Shown here piece by piece: positions 34,936 to 42,736 of a DNA stretch of 64,000 bases. Source of the DNA: Stutzerimonas stutzeri. GTDB taxonomy: Bacteria > Pseudomonadota > Gammaproteobacteria > Pseudomonadales > Pseudomonadaceae. The position numbers were made by a program, and so were the translations under genes. The DNA is taken from the NCBI GenBank assembly GCA_002339675.1, contig DDKB01000017.1, positions 62,001-126,000 of the forward strand, read 5' to 3'. Numbering within the stretch: the stretch's first letter is position 1; each line of letters starts with the position of its first letter. The notes below the pieces were generated by a model. The model was not told the origin of the DNA. It saw only the letters and a list, made by a program, of their open reading frames with translations, and ran no database searches.

Positions 34936-36564
34936 ATGAGTGCAGTGATCGACGATCATGGTCATGCCGGGCATGACCATCACCACGGCCCGGCCAAGGG
35001 CCTGATGCGCTGGGTGCTGACCACCAACCACAAGGACATCGGCTCGATGTACCTGTGGTTCAGCTTCTGCGCCTTTCTGCTGGGTGGCTCGTTTGCGATG
35101 GTGATCCGCGCCGAGCTGTTCCAGCCGGGGCTGCAGATCGTCCAGCCGGAATTCTTCAACCAGATGACCACCATGCACGGGCTGGTGATGGTTTTCGGCG
35201 CCGTGATGCCGGCCTTCGTCGGGCTGGCCAACTGGATGATTCCGCTGATGATCGGCGCGCCGGACATGGCGCTGCCACGGATGAACAACTTCAGCTTCTG
35301 GCTGCTGCCTGCCGCGTTCGGCCTGTTGGTCAGTACGCTGTTCATGGAAGGCGGTGGGCCAAACTTCGGCTGGACCTTCTATGCGCCGTTATCGACCAAG
35401 TACGCGCCTGAATCGGTGACCTTCTTCATCTTTGCGATTCACCTGATGGGCATCAGCTCGATCATGGGTGCGATCAACGTCATCGCCACCATCCTCAACC
35501 TGCGCGCGCCCGGCATGACGCTGATGAAGATGCCGTTGTTCGTCTGGACCTGGCTGATTACCGCCTTCCTGCTGGTCGCGGTGATGCCGGTGCTGGCCGG
35601 CGTGGTGACGATGATGCTGATGGACATCCACTTCGGCACCAGCTTCTTCAGCGCGGCCGGCGGCGGCGATCCGGTGCTGTTTCAGCACGTGTTCTGGTTC
35701 TTCGGCCACCCCGAGGTCTACATCATGATCCTGCCGGCGTTCGGCGCGGTCAGCTCGATCATCCCGGCGTTCAGCCGCAAGCCGCTGTTCGGCTACACCT
35801 CGATGGTCTACGCCACCGGCGCCATCGCCTTTCTCTCCTTCATCGTCTGGTCGCACCACATGTTCACCGTCGGCATTCCGGTCACCGGCGAGCTGTTCTT
35901 CATGTACGCAACCATGCTTATCGCGGTGCCCACCGGGGTGAAGGTGTTCAACTGGGTGTCGACCATGTGGCGCGGCTCGCTGACCTTCGAGGCGCCGATG
36001 CTGTTCGCCGTGGCCTTTGTCATCCTGTTCACCATCGGTGGCTTCTCCGGCCTGATGCTGGCCATCGCGCCGGCGGACTTCCAGTACCACGACACCTACT
36101 TCGTGGTGGCGCACTTCCACTATGTACTGGTGCCAGGGGCGATCTTCGGCATCTTTGCCTCGGCCTACTTCTGGCTGCCGAAGTGGACCGGGCACATGTA
36201 CGACGAGACGCTGGCCAAGCTGCACTTCTGGATGAGCTTCGTCGGCATGAACCTGGCGTTCTTTCCGATGCACTTCGTCGGCCTGGCCGGCATGCCGCGG
36301 CGGATCCCGGACTACAACCTGATGTTCGCCAACTTCAACATGGTCTCGAGCATCGGCGCGTTCATGTTTGGCACCACGCAGCTGTTGTTCCTGTACATCG
36401 TCATCAAGTGCATCCGCGGCGGCCCGGCGGCCCCCGCCAAGCCCTGGGACGGCGCAGAAGGCCTGGAATGGAGCATCCCTTCGCCGGCGCCCTACCACAC
36501 CTTCAGCGTGCCGCCGACGATGGACGAGCTGCACGAGCATCGCACGGGGCCCAAGCATGAATAG
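34936..36564 (+). CDS. coxA: cytochrome c oxidase subunit I
   Basis: A 542-residue catalytic subunit with 12 helices carrying haem a, haem a3 and CuB. Ligand-bearing segments are MTTMHGLVMVFG (low-spin haem His), WFFGHPEVYIMILPAFG (CuB His with the His-Tyr crosslink), VWSHHMFTVG (CuB His pair) and YFVVAHFHYVLVPG (haem a3 and haem a His). ATG 34936 is preferred to GTG 34933; AGGATCAGGTG precedes it. The N-terminus is unusually His/Asp-rich (DDHGHAGHDHHHGP), which may bind metal. The stop is followed by a REP doublet that separates it from ctaG. Confidence 0.97.
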   Translation: MSAVIDDHGHAGHDHHHGPAKGLMRWVLTTNHKDIGSMYLWFSFCAFLLGGSFAMVIRAELFQPGLQIVQPEFFNQMTTMHGLVMVFGAVMPAFVGLANWMIPLMIGAPDMALPRMNNFSFWLLPAAFGLLVSTLFMEGGGPNFGWTFYAPLSTKYAPESVTFFIFAIHLMGISSIMGAINVIATILNLRAPGMTLMKMPLFVWTWLITAFLLVAVMPVLAGVVTMMLMDIHFGTSFFSAAGGGDPVLFQHVFWFFGHPEVYIMILPAFGAVSSIIPAFSRKPLFGYTSMVYATGAIAFLSFIVWSHHMFTVGIPVTGELFFMYATMLIAVPTGVKVFNWVSTMWRGSLTFEAPMLFAVAFVILFTIGGFSGLMLAIAPADFQYHDTYFVVAHFHYVLVPGAIFGIFASAYFWLPKWTGHMYDETLAKLHFWMSFVGMNLAFFPMHFVGLAGMPRRIPDYNLMFANFNMVSSIGAFMFGTTQLLFLYIVIKCIRGGPAAPAKPWDGAEGLEWSIPSPAPYHTFSVPPTMDELHEHRTGPKHE

Positions 36565-36660
36565 CGTAACGGCTGTTGCGGACCGGAGGCGCAGGGCCAG
36601 TGCGCAGGTGGCCCCGGCGGCGCATGACGGGTTCGAGGATGGGGCGGCGCGCGGCCTCCG

Positions 36661-36731
36661 GCGTGGGCTGAAGCCCACGCGACAGGGCGGGGGACCCTGC
36701 CGCGCTGCCGTAGGGTGGGCTTCAGCCCACC
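36661..36731. repeat. REP-like doublet inside the cox operon
   Basis: Two units with the cores GCGTGGGCTGAAGCCCACGC (36661-36680) and GGTGGGCTTCAGCCCACC (36714-36731) face each other across 33 bases, with GTAG before the second. The second unit is identical in its core to the first unit at 5758-5779, and the first unit has compensating changes that keep its stem. The pair sits in the 225 bases between coxA and ctaG and is read through by a plus-strand frame starting at ATG 36557. Confidence 0.75.
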
Positions 36732-36789
36732 AGAGCGAGTCTCCCTCGGCGGTGCGGATGATCCGGGGCGCTCGCATCGGGTGCCCGTC

Positions 36790-37365
36790 ATGAGCGCCTC
36801 GCTGACCACTGCACGCCTCGTGCGCCGCCTGTTGCTGCTGGTCGTGGTGATGTTCGCCTTTGGCTTCGCCTTGGTGCCGCTGTATGACGTGATGTGCAAG
36901 GCATTCGGCATCAACGGCAAGACCGCCGGTGCCTATCAGGGCACCCAGACGGTGGACGCGCAAAGACAGGTGCGGGTGCAGTTTCTGGCGACCAACGCCT
37001 CGGGAATGAGCTGGGAATTTCACCCCAAGTCCGACCAGATCAGTGTCAATCCGGGCGCGACCCAGCAAATGCTGTTCGTTGCGTTCAACCCCACCGATCA
37101 CCCGATGACAGCCCAGGCGGTGCCGAGCATTTCGCCGTCCAAGGCGGCCGCCTACTTCCACAAGACCGAGTGCTTCTGCTTTACCCAGCAGGTATTGCAG
37201 CCCGGGGAGCGCATCGAAATGCCGGTGCGCTTCATCGTCGACCGCGACCTGCCCGCCGACGTGCGCCACCTGACGCTCGCCTACACCTTGTTCGACATCA
37301 CGTCCCGCCAACCCCCGGTCGCCGTGGTCCAGGCGCCGCAGGCGGCAGAGGAGAGTCTGCAATGA
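36790..37365 (+). CDS. ctaG: cytochrome c oxidase assembly protein CtaG/Cox11
   Basis: A 191-residue copper chaperone that delivers Cu to the CuB site of subunit I. One N-terminal transmembrane helix (LLLLVVVMFAFGFALVPLYDVMCKAFG) anchors a periplasmic immunoglobulin-like domain; the copper-binding ECFCF motif is in YFHKTECFCFTQQ. ATG 36790 gives the family N-terminus; a longer open frame upstream is translated REP sequence. It lies between coxA and coxC as in other pseudomonads, and the coxC start overlaps its stop. Confidence 0.95.
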   Translation: MSASLTTARLVRRLLLLVVVMFAFGFALVPLYDVMCKAFGINGKTAGAYQGTQTVDAQRQVRVQFLATNASGMSWEFHPKSDQISVNPGATQQMLFVAFNPTDHPMTAQAVPSISPSKAAAYFHKTECFCFTQQVLQPGERIEMPVRFIVDRDLPADVRHLTLAYTLFDITSRQPPVAVVQAPQAAEESLQ

Positions 37366-38261
37366 GCCAACCGACCCCCGTGCACGAGCCCTACTACGTT
37401 CCGGCCCAGAGCAAGTGGCCGATCATCGCGACGGCCGCGCTGCTGATCACGGTGTTCGGGCTCGGCACCTGGTTCAACGACCTCAAGGCCGACCGTGCCG
37501 AGTCCCATGGGCCGTGGATCTTTTTCGTCGGCGCGCTGCTGATCGCCTACATGATGTTCGGCTGGTTTGGCTCGGTGGTGCGCGAGGGCCGTGCCGGGCT
37601 CTACAGCCCGCAAATGGACCGCTCGTTCCGCTGGGGCATGAGCTGGTTCATCTTTTCGGAGGTGATGTTCTTCCTGGCCTTCTTTGGGGTGCTGTTCTAT
37701 GTGCGCTACTGGGTCGGACCCTGGTTGGGCGGTGAGGGCGACAAGGGCGTCAGCAACATGCTCTGGCCCAACTTCGAATACAGCTGGCCGCTGCTGAACA
37801 ACCCCGATCCAAAACTCTATCCCGCACCGGAGGGCACCATCGGCCCCTGGGGCCTGCCGCTGGTCAACACCATCCTGCTGGTCACTTCCAGCTTTACCCT
37901 GACCTGGGCGCACCATGCGCTGCGCCGCGGCGACCGCAAGCAGCTCAAGCTAGGGCTGGGGCTGACGGTGCTGCTTGGCGCCTCGTTCCTGTCGCTGCAG
38001 ATCGAGGAATATCTGCATGCCTATACCGAACTGGGGCTGACCCTCGGCTCGGGCATCTACGGCGCGACCTTCTTCATGCTGACCGGCTTCCACGGCGCCC
38101 ACGTCACCATCGGCGCGATCATGCTGACGGTCATGCTGGTGCGCAGCTTTCGCAACCACTTCACGCCGGAGCAGCACTTCGGTTTCGAGGCCGCAGCCTG
38201 GTACTGGCACTTCGTGGATGTGGTCTGGATCGGCCTGTTCATCTTTGTCTACGTGCTCTAG
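37362..38261 (+). CDS. coxC: cytochrome c oxidase subunit III
   Basis: A 299-residue membrane subunit with seven predicted helices. Family marks are EPYYVPAQSKWPI at the N-terminus, RWGMSWFIFSEVMFFLAFFGVLFYVRYW, the LQIEEYLHAYTELGLTLGSGIYGATFF block, TGFHGAHVTIG, and the end FEAAAWYWHFVDVVWIGLFIFVYVL. It stabilises the catalytic core rather than carrying redox centres. It starts inside the ctaG stop codon (ATGA). Confidence 0.96.
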   Translation: MSQPTPVHEPYYVPAQSKWPIIATAALLITVFGLGTWFNDLKADRAESHGPWIFFVGALLIAYMMFGWFGSVVREGRAGLYSPQMDRSFRWGMSWFIFSEVMFFLAFFGVLFYVRYWVGPWLGGEGDKGVSNMLWPNFEYSWPLLNNPDPKLYPAPEGTIGPWGLPLVNTILLVTSSFTLTWAHHALRRGDRKQLKLGLGLTVLLGASFLSLQIEEYLHAYTELGLTLGSGIYGATFFMLTGFHGAHVTIGAIMLTVMLVRSFRNHFTPEQHFGFEAAAWYWHFVDVVWIGLFIFVYVL

Positions 38262-38278
38262 CCGAGTGGCCGCGCGTG

Positions 38279-38479
38279 CTAGCCGAAACCCGGGTGCAAC
38301 TGGCCGGTATAGAAGCCCCAGGCGATGAGCGCGAGGGTTGCCGCCGACAGGCAGACCCGGACGAAGAGGGCCACCAGCAGGCGTGAACGACGGCCATCGT
38401 CCCTGACCAGGAACACCAGGCCACTGAACAAACTGACCAGCGTGGCCACCAACAACACAACGATCGCCGCCTTGAGCAT
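38279..38479 (-). CDS. twin transmembrane protein, DUF2909-like
   Basis: A 66-residue protein (MLKAAIVVLLVATLVSLFSGLVFLVRDDGRR...LSAATLALIAWGFYTGQLHPGF) with two membrane helices joined by a short basic loop. It matches the small DUF2909 family found within cox loci of pseudomonads. It is encoded antisense in the gap between coxC and the SURF1 gene. Role unknown; location suggests a link to oxidase biogenesis. Confidence 0.75.
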   Translation of the reverse strand: MLKAAIVVLLVATLVSLFSGLVFLVRDDGRRSRLLVALFVRVCLSAATLALIAWGFYTGQLHPGFG

Positions 38480-38548
38480 GAGCGGGTCCGCAACGGGGAG
38501 AGTGGGGTGGAGTATAGCCAGCCGGATCGATACGCCAGGGTGCGCGGC

Positions 38549-39256
38549 ATGAGGGGCTTCAAGCCGGGCCTCGTGCCGACCCTGGTGGTGCTCTGCCTGC
38601 TGCCGCTGTTGGTCTGGCTGGGCATCTGGCAACTGCAGCGTGCCGACCAGAAGCGCGACCTGCTGGCCCGTCAGGATGCTCGCCAGGCCGCGGCTGCGGT
38701 AAGCCCGGAGCGAATCGAACAGCTCGAGGAGCCGGCCTATAGCCGCGTCCACCTGCAGGGCAGTTTCGATGCCGAGCACAGCGTACTGCTCGACAGCCGC
38801 ACCCGTGACGGTCAGGTCGGCGTGGAGCTGCTGCAACCCTTCATGGACGCACCCAGCGGCCGCTGGGTGCTGGTCAACCGCGGCTGGCTGCCCTGGCCTG
38901 ACCGGCGCATCGCACCGCAGTTCGACACGCCCGACCGCCCGTTGAAACTGGCGGCCTGGGTCTACGCACCGTCCGGCAAGCCGTTCCTGCTCGGCGGTGG
39001 CAAGGCCGAGGGCTGGCCGCGGCTGGTCAACCATGTCGACGTCGAGGCGCTCTGGGCGGAACTCGGGCGTGACGGCGTCAGCTACGAGCTTCGCCTGCAG
39101 CTGGGCCCCGCCGCGTACCGCGCCGACTGGCCGGTGACCTTCATGCAGCCCGCGCAACACCTGGGCTACGCCGTGCAGTGGTTCGCCCTGGCCATCGCGC
39201 TGCTGGGGCTGTTCATCTACCTGGGCGTGCATCAGGCACGGGAGCACAAGCCATGA
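38549..39256 (+). CDS. SURF1-family oxidase assembly protein
   Basis: A 235-residue protein with one transmembrane helix at each end (LVPTLVVLCLLPLLVWLGIWQLQRADQKR and YAVQWFALAIALLGLFIYLGV) and a periplasmic domain between them with SRVHLQGSFDAEHSVLLDSRTRDGQVGVELLQPF and WVLVNRGWLPW. SURF1 proteins help insert haem a into subunit I. ATG 38549 is used; a GTG nine bases earlier is also possible. The next gene starts in its stop codon. Confidence 0.92.
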   Translation: MRGFKPGLVPTLVVLCLLPLLVWLGIWQLQRADQKRDLLARQDARQAAAAVSPERIEQLEEPAYSRVHLQGSFDAEHSVLLDSRTRDGQVGVELLQPFMDAPSGRWVLVNRGWLPWPDRRIAPQFDTPDRPLKLAAWVYAPSGKPFLLGGGKAEGWPRLVNHVDVEALWAELGRDGVSYELRLQLGPAAYRADWPVTFMQPAQHLGYAVQWFALAIALLGLFIYLGVHQAREHKP

Positions 39257-39846
39257 CGACCCTGAATCCTGCCGTTGGCCCGATGCCGCCGCAGCGCCGC
39301 CGCGGGCGCCTGCAGCTGCTGCTGATCCTGGCGGTGGTGATCGGCCCCATGCTGCTGGCGACGGCGATGTACCGCTTTGGCTTCTGGGTGCCCAGCACCC
39401 GCACCTACGACGGTGCCCTGGTCGCCGATGGGCAGGGCCGCGAGGCCTTGGGCGTGCAGGTTCCGGCCGCGGCCGGTGAGCCGCGCTGGGAGTTGCTGGT
39501 CACCGCGCCGCAGGGCTGCGACGAGCAATGCCAGCGGCTCGTCTACCTGGCCCGGCAGATCAACATCGGACTGGCGCGCGAGGCCAATCGTGCCGGGCAT
39601 GCGCTGGCCAGCGCGCAGCCACTGGCCGCCGACTACCAGCGCCGCCTGCAGCGCGAATACCCGCACCTGCAGCGCTACACGCTCGACCCGGCGGTCTACG
39701 GGCGGGACACGACGCGCCCCGGCACGGCACAACTGTGGATCGTCGACCCGCACGGCAACCTGGTCCTGCGCTACGACGCCGATACCGATGGCAAGGCCAT
39801 CCTCGATGACCTGCGCTACCTGTTGAAGATCTCCCAGATCGGCTGA
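39253..39846 (+). CDS. cytochrome oxidase-locus membrane protein, thioredoxin-like
   Basis: A 197-residue protein with one N-terminal transmembrane helix (LLLILAVVIGPMLLATAMYRFGF) and a periplasmic domain that retains a CxxxC-like pair (APQGCDEQCQRLVYLARQINIGL) and a C-terminal LWIVDPHGNLVLRYDADTDGKAILDDLRYLLK, which together suggest a thioredoxin/Sco-like fold. It corresponds by position to PA0111 of P. aeruginosa. It may assist metal or haem delivery; this is inferred from location and the Cys pair. Confidence 0.78.
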   Translation: MTTLNPAVGPMPPQRRRGRLQLLLILAVVIGPMLLATAMYRFGFWVPSTRTYDGALVADGQGREALGVQVPAAAGEPRWELLVTAPQGCDEQCQRLVYLARQINIGLAREANRAGHALASAQPLAADYQRRLQREYPHLQRYTLDPAVYGRDTTRPGTAQLWIVDPHGNLVLRYDADTDGKAILDDLRYLLKISQIG

Positions 39847-39903
39847 GCCAGGGCACTCAGCCGCCTCGCTGCAGTCCCAACGAGACCGTCCAAGGAGAAA
39901 CCG

Positions 39904-40974
39904 ATGGCAAGACCTGGATACCGCCTGGCACTGATCGCCACCCTGCTGGCCTTCGTGGTGGTGCTGCTGGGCGCCTATACCCGGCTGACCCACGCAGGCC
40001 TCGGTTGTCCCGACTGGCCCGGCTGCTACGGCTTTCTCAGCGTGCCGATGAGCGAGGGGCAGCAGACCCTCGCCGCGCTGCGCTTTCCCGAGGCGCCGCT
40101 GGAGGTGCACAAGGGCTGGAACGAGATGATTCACCGGTATTTCGCCGGCACCCTGGGGTTGGTGATCCTCGTGTTGGCGATCCAGGCGTTGCGCCATCGG
40201 GGCCAGGCTGGGCACCCGCTCAAATTGCCCCTGGCGTTGCTGGGCGTGGTGATCGCCCAGGCGGCGTTCGGCATGTGGACCGTGACCCTGCAGCTGTGGC
40301 CCCAGGTGGTGACGGCGCACCTGCTTGGCGGCTTCACCACACTGGGTCTGCTGTTGTTGCTGACCCTGCGCCTGTCCGGGCGCAGACCGACGCTGCCCGT
40401 TACGCCGCCCGGCCTGCGTCGGCTGGCACAGTTTGGTCTGCTGGCGGTGGTCGTGCAGGTGGCGCTGGGTGGTTGGGTCAGCAGCAATTATGCGGCGGTG
40501 GCCTGCACCGATTTCCCCACATGCCACGGCCAATGGTGGCCGGAAATGGACTTCGCCAACGCATTCAACCTGACCCATCACGATATCGGTCCCAATTATC
40601 TCGGCGGGCTGCTGTTTGGCGAGGCGCGCACGGCCATTCACCTGGCCCACCGCCTCGGCGCACTTGGCGTGACCCTGATCCTGCTGGCGCTGGCCGTGCA
40701 GCTCTGGCGCCACGGCCTGCCGCGCCTGGCCGGGCTGCTGCTCGCCGCGCTGGCCGTGCAGCTGGCGCTGGGCATCAGCAACGTGCTGCTCAACCTGCCG
40801 CTACCGGTCGCCGTGGCGCACAACGCCGGCGCTGCGCTGCTGCTGCTGGTCAATATCGGGATCAACCATCGCCTCTACCTGAGCCACCGCTATGCCATGG
40901 CCTTGCGCCCGCCGGCGGGCCGGCAGCAGCCGAATCCGAACACGATGGGCGGCCTTGAGCTGCCCCGCGCCTGA
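39904..40974 (+). CDS. ctaA: haem A synthase (COX15/CtaA family)
   Basis: A 356-residue membrane enzyme that oxidises the C8 methyl of haem O to give haem A. Eight helices form two related halves. The haem-ligand histidines are in YTRLTHAGLGCPDWPGCYG and WNEMIHRYFAG (first half), and TAIHLAHRLGALG and VAHNAGAALLL (second half). AAGGAG precedes ATG 39904. It lies directly upstream of cyoE, which makes the haem O substrate. Confidence 0.94.
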   Translation: MARPGYRLALIATLLAFVVVLLGAYTRLTHAGLGCPDWPGCYGFLSVPMSEGQQTLAALRFPEAPLEVHKGWNEMIHRYFAGTLGLVILVLAIQALRHRGQAGHPLKLPLALLGVVIAQAAFGMWTVTLQLWPQVVTAHLLGGFTTLGLLLLLTLRLSGRRPTLPVTPPGLRRLAQFGLLAVVVQVALGGWVSSNYAAVACTDFPTCHGQWWPEMDFANAFNLTHHDIGPNYLGGLLFGEARTAIHLAHRLGALGVTLILLALAVQLWRHGLPRLAGLLLAALAVQLALGISNVLLNLPLPVAVAHNAGAALLLLVNIGINHRLYLSHRYAMALRPPAGRQQPNPNTMGGLELPRA

Positions 40975-40991
40975 CCAAGAGGAGAACCCCC

Positions 40992-41891
40992 ATGGCGACC
41001 CTGCTCAGTGAACGTCGCGTCACCGCCAGCTGGCGTGACTACCTGGAACTGACCAAGCCCAAGGTGGTGCTGCTGATGCTCATCACCTCGCTGGTGGGCA
41101 TGTTCCTGGCCACCCGCGCCGGGGTGCCCTGGACCGTGCTGCTGTTCGGCAACCTGGGCATCGCCCTGTGCGCCGGTGGAGCGGCGGCGGTCAACCATGT
41201 CGTGGACCGGCGCATCGACTCGGTGATGGCGCGTACCCATCGCCGCCCGCTGGCCGAGGGACGGGTCTCGCCAGCGGCCGCACTGCTCTTCGCCCTGCTG
41301 CTGAGCATCGCCGGCATGGGGCTGCTGCTGACCTTCACCAATGCGCTGGCGACCTGGCTGACCCTGGCCTCGCTGATCGGCTACGCGGTGATCTACACGG
41401 GTTTTCTCAAGCGCGCGACGCCGCAGAACATCGTCATCGGCGGGCTGGCCGGTGCCGCGCCGCCACTGCTGGGCTGGGTCGCAGTCACCGGGCAGATCAC
41501 GGCCGAACCCCTGCTGCTGGTGCTGATCATCTTCGCCTGGACGCCGCCGCACTTCTGGGCGCTGGCCATCCACCGCAAGGCCGAGTACGCCAAGGTCAAC
41601 GTACCGATGCTGCCGGTGACCCATGGCGAGCATTACACCAAGGTGCACATCCTGCTCTACACGGCGATGCTGCTGGCGGTGAGCGTCATGCCGTTCGCCA
41701 TCCACATGAGCGGACCGCTGTACCTGGCATCGGCCCTGCTGCTGGGGGCACGCTTCCTGTTCTGGACGGTCGTGCTCTACCGCGACAGCCGCCCGCATGC
41801 AGCCATCAAGACGTTCAAGTTCAGCATCTGGTACCTGTTCGGGCTGTTCATCGCGTTGCTGGTTGATCATTATCTGCCGCTGAGTTTCTAG
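40992..41891 (+). CDS. cyoE: protohaem IX farnesyltransferase (haem O synthase)
   Basis: A 299-residue UbiA-superfamily prenyltransferase with about nine helices that converts haem B to haem O using farnesyl diphosphate. The first Asp-rich motif is NHVVDRRIDSVMARTHRRPL; the second region is FAWTPPHFWALAIHRKAEYAKVNVPMLPV. AGAGGAG lies before ATG 40992. The pair ctaA-cyoE provides haem A for the oxidase encoded upstream. The name ctaB is equally valid. Confidence 0.95.
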   Translation: MATLLSERRVTASWRDYLELTKPKVVLLMLITSLVGMFLATRAGVPWTVLLFGNLGIALCAGGAAAVNHVVDRRIDSVMARTHRRPLAEGRVSPAAALLFALLLSIAGMGLLLTFTNALATWLTLASLIGYAVIYTGFLKRATPQNIVIGGLAGAAPPLLGWVAVTGQITAEPLLLVLIIFAWTPPHFWALAIHRKAEYAKVNVPMLPVTHGEHYTKVHILLYTAMLLAVSVMPFAIHMSGPLYLASALLLGARFLFWTVVLYRDSRPHAAIKTFKFSIWYLFGLFIALLVDHYLPLSF

Positions 41892-41941
41892 CGACAGCGG
41901 CCCGGCACGGTGCCGGCCCGCCCATCCAGCACAGGAATCCC

Positions 41942-42574
41942 ATGACGCGCATCCAGAAAACGGTCTTCATCCTCGTGGCGCTGGTGGCGCTGATCATTGG
42001 CCTGACCGTGAAACGCGTGCTCGACAGCGAGCAGCAGCTCGACCCGACCGAGCTGCTCGATGCCGGCATCGTGATGCTGCCCCAGGGCCGCGACGTGCCG
42101 GACCTGACGCTCACCGACCAGGACGGCGAAGCCTTTTCCACCGCCGAACTGCGTGGGCGCTGGAGCCTGCTGTTCTTCGGCTACACCTTCTGCCCGGACA
42201 TCTGTCCGGCGACCCTCGCCGAGCTGCGTCAGTTGCGCGGCCAGCTGCCGGAGGCGGCCCGCGCGCGGGTGCAACCCATCCTCGTCAGCGTCGACCCCGC
42301 TCGGGATACGCCTGCCCAGCTGAAGAAATACCTGGACTACTTCGGCGCCGGCTTCATCGGCCTGACGGGCTCGATGGACGACATCCAGGCCTTCGCCAAT
42401 GCGGTCGGCGTGCCCTTCATTCCCGGGGATACCTCGAAAGAGGACTACACCGTCGACCATGGTGCGAATCTCGCCTTGATCGGCCCCGACGGCCGCCTGC
42501 GCGGTTTCATCCGCGCGCCGCTGCGCACCGAAAAGCTCGCCCGGCAGCTGCCGGCGGTGCTGGCGCTCGACTAG
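41942..42574 (+). CDS. Sco1/SenC copper chaperone
   Basis: A 210-residue thioredoxin-fold protein anchored by one N-terminal helix (VFILVALVALIIGLTVKRVL). The copper-binding motif is FFGYTFCPDICPATL (CxxxC) with the distal His in KEDYTVDHGANLALIGPDG. Sco proteins load CuA of subunit II and help reduce its cysteines. CAGGAA precedes ATG 41942. It is the last gene of the cox locus, matching PA0114 in P. aeruginosa. Confidence 0.94.
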   Translation: MTRIQKTVFILVALVALIIGLTVKRVLDSEQQLDPTELLDAGIVMLPQGRDVPDLTLTDQDGEAFSTAELRGRWSLLFFGYTFCPDICPATLAELRQLRGQLPEAARARVQPILVSVDPARDTPAQLKKYLDYFGAGFIGLTGSMDDIQAFANAVGVPFIPGDTSKEDYTVDHGANLALIGPDGRLRGFIRAPLRTEKLARQLPAVLALD

Positions 42575-42669
42575 TGGTTGTGCTGCCGGAGGCCCAGGCC
42601 TGCGCAGAGTCGGCCGTGCGGCGTTCTGCTTCAGTCCACCGCCTCATGTGATCGTAAGCCGGATGATTT

Positions 42670-42690
42670 GCGAGCACGCTCGCTCCTACG
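42670..42690. repeat. REP-like palindrome, GCTCGCTCCTAC type
   Basis: GCGAGCACGCTCGCTCCTAC is a common Pseudomonas intergenic palindrome (GCGAGC-ac-GCTCGC stem plus TCCTAC tail). It lies between the convergent Sco and GT2 genes and may influence their 3' ends. Confidence 0.6.
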
Positions 42691-42736
42691 ACCGAGGGCG
42701 GTGCGAAGTCGCCCGTTTCCGGCGGCCGTCGCTGCG

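Noticed and set aside
35389..37362. 657-codon minus-strand frame opposite coxA-ctaG-coxC
   Set aside because: His/Asp/Arg-rich composition and complete overlap with well-defined oxidase genes mark it as a shadow.
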